Position numbers and translations under genes: made by a program. DNA of 64,000 nucleotides from Nephrocerus scutellatus (Eukaryota > Arthropoda > Insecta > Diptera > Pipunculidae), in NCBI GenBank assembly GCA_947095585.1, contig OX352761.1, forward strand, positions 134,198,277 through 134,262,276, given 5' to 3'. Under the pieces are notes generated by a model, which saw only the letters and a program-made list of their open reading frames with translations, ran no database searches and had not been told where the DNA came from. This document shows, piece by piece, positions 44,301 through 54,882 of the stretch. Every line of letters begins with the position of its first letter. Position 1 is the first letter of the stretch.

Positions 44301-47242
44301 TTCACCCTGTTAGGTCTGGCAAGAGATTGCAGTCCATCGGAGCAGCATTTAACTGATAAAGAGTTCAGTAAGTTGGACTACAGTGCTTTAAATGTTGCCT
44401 GGCTATCTGAAAAGATATATATCCTTACGCCTTTGCTGAGGTATATCCTAGTGCAGATATCTATGGTACGGCTGGCTCGAAAGACAGCTGCTCCAACTCC
44501 AGATGCCATCATGCATAACACTCAAAATAGTCGCGCTGTGTTTACCACTTATAAGAATCGCCAAGTCATCTGATGTAGCCTCCCTGATCTATGTAGATCA
44601 ACTAAAAGATTGTCGATGACAAGTGACCACAGAAGAGAAGAAAAAACTCCTTCTTTGGGACAACCCAATTTGGGTTGGTAAAAAACACAGATCCAATGAA
44701 AACTGAGTGGTGTTTGTGTTTTCGGTTAATATCTCATTTTTATTTTACAGTAATATCCTTCGAATAGTCTGATACGATAATGTACTTACCTACATTTTTT
44801 TTATTAACCGTAAATCATACATTATGTTGCTATTACCTACAATTTTTACTAACAAATGTTTTCTTTCTATTTTAGGTTCAAAATATGACATCAAATATTT
44901 AAACATCTCTGGTTGCACTTCTTTACCATGCAAAATGAATCGTGGCAGTATGGTGTTGGTCCAAACTATCGTCGATGATGGTGGTAAGTAAATTCTCAAA
45001 AAATAAATAAAAAGTTTTGAAAAATTTAAAGTTTATTCTACTTTATTTAATTCTATCCAAAATATAAGAATTCCAACAATTTTTTGTTGATGTTAGTTGA
45101 GTGTCTATTTCAATGTAAACCAAAGAAGTCTGCTTGGTTTTTCATCTCTCTTGGTACATACTTAAAGATAGTTATATCAAAATTGGAATAGTATGTTATT
45201 TTGTTGCCTTTTTTGTAGCTTTTGGTATCAATTGTCGATAGGTTTTTATATTGTAACTAGCTGAAATACCCAGCGTTGCCTGGATGCCCCCAACACACTC
45301 CCCTCCCCTCCACTGACCACCAAGACCCTTCAAGATCAACCTTGAGATACCCCCCCCCACACCACATATAATAATAATAATAATAATTGGACACAAATGG
45401 AAGGGACCTACACTGAGCACTATTATTATTATTATGTTTATTTAAATTTTAATATGTATGTAGGACTAAAATGCGACTATAAGATTTGTTCCTATGGAAA
45501 TTCTGAGATATGGAAACTTTATCTGGAATTTCGGGAACTAAGCAATTTCTGGAGCGATTCGTATGAAATTCGAATGCGACTATAAGACTTGTTCCTATGG
45601 AAATTTTGAAATATTGTCATTATGGTCATTATGGAATTTTAATTTTAATAAAGGGTGTAGCCCACCTTATTGCCGTGGCGCAAGTCATTCAGTGAGTTGT
45701 TCCTTGGAAATAAAGTTTACGTGAAAAAAAATGCACGGTCTTCGAGTCAAGTTAACTCAACACCATTAACACACTAACCCCCTACCAACATCAATCCCAA
45801 CCGTCCTCACCACATTACAAAGTTATAGCTATATCGGATGAGCGGTCTTCGAGTTATGTGCGAACGCACATACAGATATACAGACATGCAGACAAATTTT
45901 CATTATTATATATTAAGATAGTAAGTTGGAGAAGTTTAAAGGATAAGATTTAAGGTTCGAGATTGTAGTAGACATTAGCATGCATGAATGAGTCCTAAAA
46001 TTAAGAGAAATCAAAAATCCTGGCCTATATTTTTCAAATTACAATAAATGAACTTTAGTGAATGACCGGTCTCGCTTATGCGCGCGAAAGTGAACGTAAA
46101 CTCAACATATGGAAGTTGAACTCCATTATAACCACACAAAAACACTTGTATTCGCAAATAAGCTTATGTGTGCAAATGCTGCCAAACGTTTTTATTGACT
46201 GACAAGTAGGTGTCGCGTGTCGTTTTTGTATATTAGCTTAGCTTAAAACTTTGGGTTTATTTCTATAACTTTAAACGATAAGATTTGTTTTAATCAACAT
46301 GTTGTGTAGTGTATTTGTATGCAGGTATGTTTATATTATATTGAAGCAGATAAGAATTAAAGAGTTGGATTGATTTTTGATGAGATAATGGCAACTGTTA
46401 TCCCGCATACGATATATTGTGGGCATTTTTGAAATAGTCAGTGGGCGGGAGGTCAATGTGCGGGTGGTCAGTGGGTGGTGGTCAGTGGGAAAGAGGAGGG
46501 CTAGGGAACGCCGGGCATTTCCGCTAGTATAATTATAAGTTATAGTCGTAAAATTAGACGCAATACAAAAAGGCATTTGCTACAGATTTTTGTGGAAACT
46601 AAACAAAATGACGATGAAACTTAATATTGGAAAAGTGATAGACAAGTCTCCGTTTGGTTTACATTACATGAAATGCCATGCTATTGTTTGCTTATAGCAG
46701 TAACTTTCTGTTTTTCATAATGTCAAATTTTTTGGGACTGCAAAAAAAATTTAATGGGTATCAAAGAACTTGAAAATAAAGGTTTTTTTTATTTGTGGTT
46801 GTTATTAATAATGAAAATGAGTTTCGTTTATTACATTTCTTTTCGAAAATATTCAAGTCTTTGACTATATATAAATATAGACCGTCTTATTTTATAATAT
46901 ATTTACTTTTAAAACCTATAGGTCACGAAATAATGTTTTTAAAGCACTGTGTACGATGGATTTTTAAATCTGTGAAAACCGCTGCTTCCATAAGACCAGA
47001 TCTATGTGATGGGACTGAGAAGTGTACTTCTAAGGAAAGCTACGGCAAGTCCTATTGGGCCACTGTCTACGTAAACAATTCCCTTCCAACCGTAAATACA
47101 AAATGCCACAAGGATTATTATTTTTTTTAGCATTAATAACCTTCTTTTATTTTAGATTCGTGGAACCTTACAATGGGAAGCAGTAGACGAATACAAGACT
47201 AAAATAGTTTGCTTTAAAGTGCCTGTCACAATTGGATATTAA
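41351..47242 (+). CDS. Secreted NPC2-like (ML-domain) lipid-binding protein
   Basis: Four exons, 41351-41510, 44876-44983, 46922-47091 and 47156-47242, give 174 aa with matching phases and GT-AG borders. Residues 1-24 are a signal peptide (LLRTFKKILFLLCC, cleavage near VCFA). The rest fits the MD-2-related lipid-recognition domain of NPC2 proteins. It has 'GCTSLPCKMNRGS' in place of the family's C...PC.L.RG, a Cys pair 'LCDGTEKC' in the middle, and an end 'VCFKVPVTIGY', close to the family's VCF.IPV.I. Two N-glycosylation sites (NIS, NNS) are visible. NPC2 proteins bind sterols or other lipids in lysosomes or outside cells; insects have several. I count one more Cys than the usual six. The first two introns are 3.4 and 1.9 kb and full of mobile DNA, whereas the third is 64 bp. 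Which insect NPC2 paralogue it is cannot be said. Confidence 0.88.
42050..42925 (+). mobile_element. RTE-like LINE fragment split by an insertion
   Basis: 42062-42150 and 42238-42300 carry 'GGCTCCGTATGCGAGGAAGG' and 'AAACTCGGTAGGCTCCGGTG', and 42805-42925 carries the next part of the same ORF (GGACACTACAACGAGGCCG, CGTGACCGGTGGAGATATTTTTTGCG). The ~500 bp between (42304-42800) is an unrelated insert. All lie inside the first NPC2-like intron. Confidence 0.65.
42310..42400 (+). repeat. Short dispersed repeat shared with 45635-45715
   Basis: 'TTGCCAAGGGAGAACTCCCTGA' (first 20 used as the marker), 'TGCGCCAGGGTAATAAGGTGGG' and 'CTTTATTAAAATTAA' return in reverse at 45635-45715 (TAATAAAGGGTGTAGCCCACC, TTGCCGTGGCGCAA). 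Both copies sit in introns of the same gene, in opposite directions. Confidence 0.55.
43826..44640 (-). mobile_element. I-type LINE 3' fragment (RNase H and C-terminus), dead
   Basis: Reversed, the part near 44220-44350 reads 'VKLGWVPDH', then 'ELQAMNLQI' with a shift, the RNase H motif WVPGH.G..GNE.AD. 43826-44044 reversed is a C-terminal 'CRFWSEDDESAEQILCRWPAL' with the C..D.E..EHIL..CPAL pattern of such elements. Stops and frameshifts throughout. Located in the first NPC2-like intron. Confidence 0.7.
45240..45930. repeat. Dispersed repeats in second NPC2-like intron
   Basis: 45255-45360 has ACTAGCTGAAATACCCAGCG and GTTGCCTGGATGCCCCCAAC, then C-rich sequence; 45365-45436 is (ATA)n, a SINE tail piece (GGAAGGGACCTACACTGAG) and (TTA)n. 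45720-45930 ends with ATACAGACATGCAGACAAAT and an AT run. 46435-46540 repeats the first part in reverse. No gene. Confidence 0.5.
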
Positions 47243-47735
47243 ATCTCTCAATCCAGAAGAAGACTATACAACAGCCGTCAACTGTATGTTGCTGAAATAT
47301 GAAATAAATGTTAATGCTGAAATAAGAAAATTGATTCTAGAATCTTTTTAGATATTAGAAAACTGATGTAATTATGAATAATAATAAAATTCTCCAGGAG
47401 GCGTCCTTATTGTTTAAATGATCCTGGATTGCATTATCTTTAAGACTTTTCTCACGATAGAGGCTAACAGTTCGGAGTGATAGTTGCTGATGAATCTAGT
47501 CATAAGCACGTTGTAACTACTGGTGCGATCATTTTCTTATAAAGGGTTGACAATAGCAGTGATTGCTCTGGGACGCGGTCCTTATCGGGGACACTATGGC
47601 ATGCGAAAAGGTGCAAATCAGTGGTTTGCGTAGCATGAAAGCAAAGTCAACGTGATATAGACCTTGCTGCTAATATCGGTTTACAATCACTGTAATGCAA
47701 CGAGTAAAAACATTCAACTGGATCTGCAAACTGTC
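47243..47735. other. Downstream of NPC2-like gene, nothing recognised
   Basis: AT-rich 3' flank. AATAAAAT near 47382-47390 could serve polyadenylation. No gene or clear repeat. Confidence 0.4.
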
Positions 47736-49480
47736 TGCCACATCTCCTCTAGACACACATACTCTGTAGTTGGAGGGGATTTTAATGCTTGACATACCCG
47801 GTGGCAAGACGAAATATGCAACCACCAAGGAAGGGCCATGGGAGATTAGCTGGATTCTAATCCACATCAGCATACGATGGCTATTGTTTCACAGCCACGT
47901 ACTACGTACCCTCGAACACCGTCTACTCTGGATTTCTTTCTGGCAAGACAAATTTCATCAATATTCTTCCAAAATTAAGAAATTATTCCTTTTTGGCGAA
48001 TTGTGCAGGACACCTCAACACCTGAACTACACATCCACTTCAGGAAAATAAACTAGAACTGGTTTCAATCGAAAGTTGAAGCTGAACTTTAATTCCAGCG
48101 GCCTGCAGAAATCTGGAGAATAACGAAATTGATGTTGCTATCAGAAAGTTCGAGACTGCAGTGAACACTGTCTTCGATCGGCAGAAAACAATACGCACTA
48201 GCAAAGATCTTTTCCAACACCTGCCTGAGCATATACAGGCAATATACACTCACAAGCAACGGCTGAGGAAACGCCTTTAGAGGATCTTCAGCAGGACACC
48301 TAACACAGTCAACGACGAATACCAGTCCGAACTTTCGCTTTGTACAGTTAACATGTTTCGTCAAGCTATGCGGAGGTACCAGGAAGATGAAAAAGCTCCG
48401 GGACATCAAACCAGGCCCCAATGCTTTTAAGAAGCTGAACTCTCTTTTTGGAAAGTGAATTTCCATTCCAGAGATTATCACCATTGAAAATCGAACAGCA
48501 TCAAGCGCTGCAGCGGTGCGCCGAAGCCTTTGCCTGTCATTTTGAAAGGAGCTTTACGGACCGACAACAAACGCATCTTCCGGATTTCTTGGAAGAGATT
48601 GAAAGTCTTGCGGAAGACGCCACTTCTCCAGGAAATTCTATAGTGCGGTTCAGTGAAGAAAATCCAACTAATGCACCCGTAGACGTCGATATGTTTACCG
48701 AAACAGATGTTGGCAGTGATTTGATTATGAGTGGAAACTCAACAAAAAAAAAAACATCAGGCACAGACGGGATTTCTAACTTTTTGCGTAACAAATTACC
48801 GGTTATGGAAATTTTGATGTTAACCATCATTTTTAACAGTTGCCTAAACAATGGTTACTTTCCAGACAACTGGGAGGTGGTCAAAGTAGTACCAGTAGTA
48901 CCCAAGAAAACTGACTGCTCCAACGTAACTGATTACCGTCCAATAGCTTTACTGTCTCTTTTCACTAAAGTATTGGAATCTTTGATCCGTAAAAAAAAGA
49001 AAATAGTGCAGTAGCCTATTTACTAGACATCGAAAAAGCTTTCGATAGCGTTCGCACAAAAGGGCTATTGTACAAACTCATTAGTTTTAGTTTCCCCAAT
49101 TATATTGTGAAAATAATTAGTAAATTTCTTTTTAACGGGGTCTTTTTTGTACAGGCGTACGGCAGCCCATCGACAAGGAAAAGCATTAAAGCTGGAGTTC
49201 CTCAAGGTTCCCGACTTAGACCAGTCTTGTTTAGCATTTTCAAGGCAGATCAACCCACCAATACAGCCGGAACAACGACCATGCTCTTCGCGGATGACAC
49301 CATCACTTATGTCGTTTCCCGCTCCCCTGAGATAGCTGCCCGAAGAGTGGAGGAACAGCTCCAAAATCGTTGGTATTACTACCTGAAGTGGGGACTGAAG
49401 ATCAACGCCAACAAAACGAAACTCACTGCTTCCGAGTACCAGCAACAAAAATAGGAATACGAAATGTTGCAAGCCGGTGC
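47736..49480 (+). mobile_element. Jockey-like LINE, endonuclease to reverse transcriptase, dead
   Basis: Frames in order: the end of an endonuclease 'SVVGGDFNA' (near 47770), a linker, then RT blocks 'YRPIALLSLFTKVLESLI' (~48930-48990), 'LDIEKAFDSVRTKGLLYKL' (~49025-49080), 'KAGVPQGSRLRPVLFSIF' (~49187-49240), 'LFADDTITYVV' (~49284-49316) and 'YLKWGLKINANKTKL' (~49380-49425). Several frameshifts and stops. The FADD catalytic pair is intact but the ORF is not. Confidence 0.82.
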
Positions 49481-50397
49481 AGAGGCTTAAAAATCACCCT
49501 TCCGGACAACTAGACAATAAACACCAAGTCGGAGACAAAGTACTTGGCAATGCTGGGCTGCTTTTTTCAAGTATTTGGTTTCCCAAATGTATGCAATAAG
49601 TTCGTATAAATTGCTTTGTTTAGTGAATGCGCAGGGAATGAATTCATAATGTAGGTGCATACATAGTTTGTAGTACAATAAGACAAATTCCGGCATTGTA
49701 TATCTAATACACCATTTGGTATTGCTCCATTGGGTTAGTCAAAAGCCTTCTCAAGATTGCGATCATGCGTTTTGGAACTTATATTTTTGGGTGTTGTATG
49801 ATAAACAAAAAATACCACTAAGCTACTTTTGATTGACTCAATAAAAGAAGAAAACATTCACCACGCGAACTAAATGAATGTATACAATCTTGAAACTTGC
49901 ATTGATAAACATACGGATGTTATACAAGAAGCTTGCTAATTTGTTATTGGATATATTTACGATACACGCTCAGAACGTGTCCTGACTCTTATGTCTGATC
50001 ACGCTGCCTCTGGCCACATTCTTTTAATTGCTGAGAATGAACTTTGAATTTGAAGTTTTTTTCGATAGTTATTGCAGTTATTTTTATCTCCATAGTCCAT
50101 TGCCCGAAATCAATAATGGAGTTGTATAATAATTAAGTTTTATGATGACAAGTAAATATCAAATCGTTTAGCGCAATTTTAATCAAGTGGACATTAAATA
50201 CGTATTTGCTTTGCTCACTGGCGGAGGGTTTTCTTTGTAAATGTTATATAATTATAAGTGATAAACAGTAACTACGCATCTGAATTTTAATTCCATGAAG
50301 AAAATTTCGCACTGGATGTAAATTACTCTTCTGGACAATTTTAAATATGTTTATTTTAAGGAACCAGTGCGCGTAGTTATTGACCGCTATAAATTGA
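49481..50397. other. Intergenic, nothing recognised
   Basis: AT-rich sequence without a supported ORF, RNA gene or repeat. Confidence 0.4.
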
Positions 50398-51330
50398 CCC
50401 GAGATAGTTAAAGAATTGCACTACTCCGCTATATTAATTGAGGGACTAATGTCGGATCTTCTTTGTTTTGCATTTTATGAACATTGTGAGATTGAGGCAA
50501 TCCTTGGGATACATTCAATATTGCATTAATACTTGACCGTCAAAAACATCATCATCATCATATTTGGCTCTACAACCGGGGTCCGGTCCTGGCTTCCCGC
50601 AAAAAGTCTCTCCACCGGTCCCGATTTCGAGCCGATGTCATCCAGTTTGGCATCCCTATACTCTGGGGGTCCTGGTCAACGCCAACCTTCCAGCGTAGGC
50701 TTGGCCGGCCTCGCTGTCGTGTTCTATAAATCCTACCGCAAAGGACTTTCCGAGTAGGATCCTCTTCGCTCATGCAAGCAGGACACCTACTGCCCACCGG
50801 AGCCTACCGAGCTTAATTTTCTTCACGATGTCGACATCGCGGTAACACTCGTAGATCTGATCATTATAGAGTCTCCGGAATCGTCCTTCCTCACATAGGG
50901 GGCCAAAAATTCTCCGTAAGTCCTTTCTCTCGGGCGCGGCTAAGAGGTCAGAATGCTTTTTGCTAAGCATCCAAGTCTCGCATCCATATGTAAGTACTGG
51001 TATGACCATTGTCATATATATTAGCAGCTTGGATGTTATGGTTAAGTTCCTGGATTTGAAGAGTCTTGACAGACTATAGTAGGCTTCGTTGACCTGACCC
51101 GAGTTGAGTTGAATCGAGATAGTTAAAGGATTGCACTACTTCAAATTCGCGATCCACTATTTGAATTGAGGGACCAAAGTTGCATCTTATACTCGCATAC
51201 GTGGCCAGCATGTACTTTGTTTTGCTCTCATTTATGTGCTGCCTCAGATTTCGTGCCGTCTTCTCTATCTGGATGAAAGCTTCCTGTACAGCTCTTCGGT
51301 TTCTACCCACATCAAAAACATAAGTTCGCG
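50398..51330 (-). mobile_element. RTE-like LINE reverse-transcriptase C-terminus, longest copy
   Basis: Reversed, 51310-51074 gives 'RRAVQEAFIQIEKTARNLRQ' and 'INESKTKYMLAT'; 51015-50770 gives 'MTMVIPVLTYGCETWMLSKK', 'IFGPLCEEGRFRRLYNDQIY' and 'KLGRLRWAVG'; 50797-50570 gives 'GRIYRTRQRGRPSLRWK' and 'ARNRDRWRDFLREARTG'. Two frameshifts. A further worn piece lies at 50398-50480, matching DNA near 51115-51230. It is the reference copy for the fragments in the rootletin array, 39895-40205, 42050-42925 and 63600-63850. Confidence 0.78.
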
Positions 51331-51359
51331 TTTAATCCCATGTAATTTGACAATCGCTC

Positions 51360-51850
51360 AAAAAAATGTAGCGAATTAAAAAAAATATGATCGCGGTGCT
51401 TCAAAACATCTCTATAACATCGTGACAGGTGAAGAATCTATGCGTATGAGAATAGCAGTGCAGTCGAAGGTATGGGTGTTCCAATACGAGGTCAAATCAT
51501 ACAAAAAAGAAGAGTTTGCGCGCGGAGCACTTCGAATTAAATGGTCGCCAGATTTTTTCGGAAAAAATGGCCATGACGCAACCGTACTATTGGTACAACG
51601 TAGAATGGTCAATCCTGACTGGTACACACCCATATGTTAGCCAGAAGTCTTCGGCGAAATAAGGGAAACCAACTGCCGACTAAGGATCATTCTCTACCAC
51701 GACAATGCGAGCTCTCGGCACATCGGCCCAAACAACTTCATATTTGAGCGCTCAAAACATCGAATTAATGGATCATCCGCCGTAGTCACCGTATTTGGCA
51801 CCCAATGATATAAATGCAACCATTGTTAAAGTTATCCGACTGAAAGAATT
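51360..51850 (+). mobile_element. Mariner transposase remnant
   Basis: 51422-51640 reads 'FQYEVKSYKKEEFARGALRI', then 'LLVQRRMVNPDWYTPIC'. Further DNA (51690-51810) encodes, with shifts, 'LYHDNASSRHIGPNN' and 'IELMDHPP' followed by the remains of YSPDLAPND. These are the second and third catalytic Asp regions of mariner transposases (HDNA, SPDLAP.D). Broken by frameshifts. Confidence 0.8.
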
Positions 51851-53944
51851 CTCAATTTAAATAATAAAAACATCATGACATTACCTTAATTATTAAACTA
51901 TATTCTATAGTATGTAGGTATAAATTTAGTTATTGCTATAACATTTACAAGCTGTATGTCGCCAGCATTGTCGTCCCACATTGTGATTGTATTATTCTAT
52001 CTGTCACCTAGTCTTCTAAGCCGGTCACTAAACATTACACCCTTTATATAACCTTTTAAATCCAATTGCAATTAAGTATATTTATTATACATTTCACTGT
52101 AAGAGTATTAAAGCTTTGTAACTTTGTAACGCACAAAAGTAAGCATAATGCAATAATGACAATTATTGCAAAGTAGAAACAATAGGTATGTGCTACAGAA
52201 AAGTGTATCTGTACGGGTTTCTTCTTTTCACTTTACGCACAATTTGCGCAAAAAAGAGCATTCTGTTAATATGAAGTAAAGGTACATGGTGGGATAGAGA
52301 CTGAATGTTGGCTTAAGTAATGTATTAAAAAAAACGACGTGGATGTTTCTTAGTGTTTTTCTTCTATTAGATATATAGCTAAAGGAATAATATTTTTGCT
52401 TTATCGTGTTCATACTTACTACATACCAAATGTGCTCAAGATATAAGATAAGAAATAAACTAAAAATGTTAAATTAGCAATAACAGATTGCACGTGCGAA
52501 AGACGAAATTCATACATACTAGGCAATTTTAATGGGTCTTACAAAGTAATAGGAGGGCATACTCCTTACGTAGGTTTTACGTAATGGTTGAAAAAACGCA
52601 GAGCGATAATCAAAATGTTCGCGATAACAACTGAAAATTATGGATATATGGCAACATAAAAATTGTGCGTGTATCGGTGTACACGTGTAAGAAGTGAAAC
52701 TTTTTTACGAACGGTACGAACAAAGGCAAAATAGTCCTTTATACCGATTTTCATACAAATCGCTTGAGTAATGGCTTAGTTCCCAAAATTCAAAATGTAA
52801 CACAACAATGTGACCAATAATGTGACCATTAATGTAATTCAAAATCGCAACACTAAATTATTTTTGATACAGTACTAAATGTTCTCCTCACCGCCAATAA
52901 AGCTGTTTCACTCACAAAAATATGTTGTTAAAAATATAAAAGATTGTGTAAGCTTTATTCAAAATGTATCTAAATGCAACAGAACTTATTCATTATAAAT
53001 AATGTGATAAGTATGCACACCCTGTTTTGCATAAAATGCAGTCCGCAGGGAGCTAATTCTACGAAAAACACAAATCGATTGCAGTCGTGCCGTGCACCAG
53101 TAAAATTCAAACGTAAACAATCAAGCGTGCGAAGCGACGCCGATACGTGCCAAAGCCAATACCAATAATATGATATCTATATATAACTTAGCAATGACTT
53201 ATGTATAGCCCTTTCGTAGCTATTATGTATCAATTTCGCGGCCCTGTAGGAAACTTTGTAAGGTATACCAAAATGTCGAAACTATTTGGTTGATAAAAAA
53301 GCAAATGAAACCCACTATAGTAATACGGCGCTCGGATATAATATTGCTGCCGCAATGCAAATGCAATAAAGATATATAGATACACGAAGTACGGAAAGTG
53401 TACATTATTCATTGGTGTGAAAAACGGCGATTTGTAAATGATTGCTTGAGGCAATTTCTCTACTTGGATTAATGGATTAATTATTTTTTGTTCCCCTCTT
53501 TTAACTTCGCTAATTTGTTTGTAAAATGTATATGTTAAGCGAATTGCAATTTTCCACATTTTGTAGATTGGGTAAATGAATAGAAGTGGGCTGTTGAAAA
53601 CCTCACACACACACGCGCACAAATGTGATCAAATTTTATCAACATGCATGTATTAAGTTGTTATACCATCACTTGGAATACAAATGTTTAAACACTTTAA
53701 TTGCAACTTAGGGGGTAAATATTTTGGAATTCCTTTAATCAGAATCAATTGAACTATGAGCGTCTGTCCATGTGCGTCCTGTGATGCAATCATTGGAGAC
53801 TTTAACTCTACTAACATAATAAAGACAAATGTCCGTAGAATGGGCGAAACAGAAGTGACAGACAGAGTTCTTAGACAAAATATAGTTTTTAAAGGAACGC
53901 GTAACTGTTATCCGATCCACAGATCCTTATTTTTGATAATATAG
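51851..53944. other. Two kilobases with nothing recognised
   Basis: AT-rich DNA with short open frames on both strands, none with family features or splice support. Short (CA)n near 53603-53615. Confidence 0.4.
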
Positions 53945-54375
53945 CTCTTGCCTCACAACTCCGGGGCCTTTAAAAAAATTTGTATGAAGCCGCACAACGC
54001 CGGTGCCCGGGGTCTCCAAATTTTTTACAAAAGGTGTTGTCCATCGGAGATACACATGTATATAAAATTTGAAGAAAATCGGGCTAATTTTTTTTATAGG
54101 CCCGAGGGGCCCAACAATTTTAATGGAAAGTGTTGTCATCGTAGATATGCATGTGTGCAAAGTTTCAGTGCAATCGGACTTTGGGAAGTGGGTTGAAAAT
54201 TTATCGCAAGATTCCACGACAAGCAAACAACATCGAACGATCGAAAGGCGAGTTGAGAAGCTTTTCGTGACAAGTTATTAATCTCGGTCGTTTTTCAGAC
54301 ATAGGCGAGAGGTGGGACCGTGAAAAATACTTTTTGGTGTTTCTGGGATTCTGCTCCTGATCAGATTTCTAACGC
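53945..54375 (-). mobile_element. Family A part and truncated SINE, reverse
   Basis: 53965-54230 reversed has the family A left-centre (CCCACTTCCCAAAGTCCGAT, TCTACGATGACAACACTTTC, and a GGGGCC-rich part). 54233-54345 reversed is a SINE middle without its head (CCAAAAAGTATTTTTCACGG, AAAAACGACCGAGATTAATA, GAAAAGCTTCTCAACTCGCC). Confidence 0.6.
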
Positions 54376-54390
54376 ACACCCACGTTTTTT

Positions 54391-54632
54391 CAAATTCTCT
54401 ATATTAACTTCACTTGCCCGTGGCTGGCTGGCTGACTGACTGGCTGGCTGGCCAAATCTTGAAATCAATTTTTAATCCACTTCCTACAGCCCGATTTTAT
54501 TGAAATTTTGCACATATATATATCTCCCAAGACAACACTTTTAATTAAAATTTGAGGCCCCTCGGGCCGCGGGGTCGGGCAGCGCTGTTCGCTGCCGCTG
54601 CGTCATTTGTGATTTTGCCACAAAACGAGCAC

Positions 54633-54635
<3 letters not shown>
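54391..54635 (+). mobile_element. Family A copy, left part, split by the R1-clade LINE
   Basis: Starts AAATTCTCTATATTAACTTC exactly as in the Tsc1 intron copy and runs to CAAAACGAGCACGCAG before the (TG)n. The right end of the same copy resumes after the LINE at about 59977 (GATTAGAGAATTTACAAG, then TTTTTATGGGTTG and a T run to about 60030). Confidence 0.72.

Positions 54636-54675
<40 letters not shown>
54636..54675. repeat. (TG)20 microsatellite at LINE 3' end
   Basis: Uninterrupted TG repeat ending at the LINE's poly-A (seen as T run 54675-54689). Confidence 0.97.
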
Positions 54676-54678
<3 letters not shown>

Positions 54679-54882
54679 TTTTTTTTTTTATGGCTGTGCC
54701 AGAGGTGGGGAATCTTCTAAAAGATACCAGTAGAGCCCTCCAGGGGTACTAGCATGCACGATTCGTAAACCTGAATGTTCGTACCAGGAATTACGCCTAC
54801 GTACTAAACCCTCCTTACACACTTCAACCACTCTCCCCGCGGGACTGCCGTTAGGTATTACATCACGGGGCTGGTAAGCAGA

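Noticed and set aside
53948..54281. Overlapping short ORFs in family A and SINE DNA
   Set aside because: Similar frames appear wherever this repeat occurs and are broken between copies.
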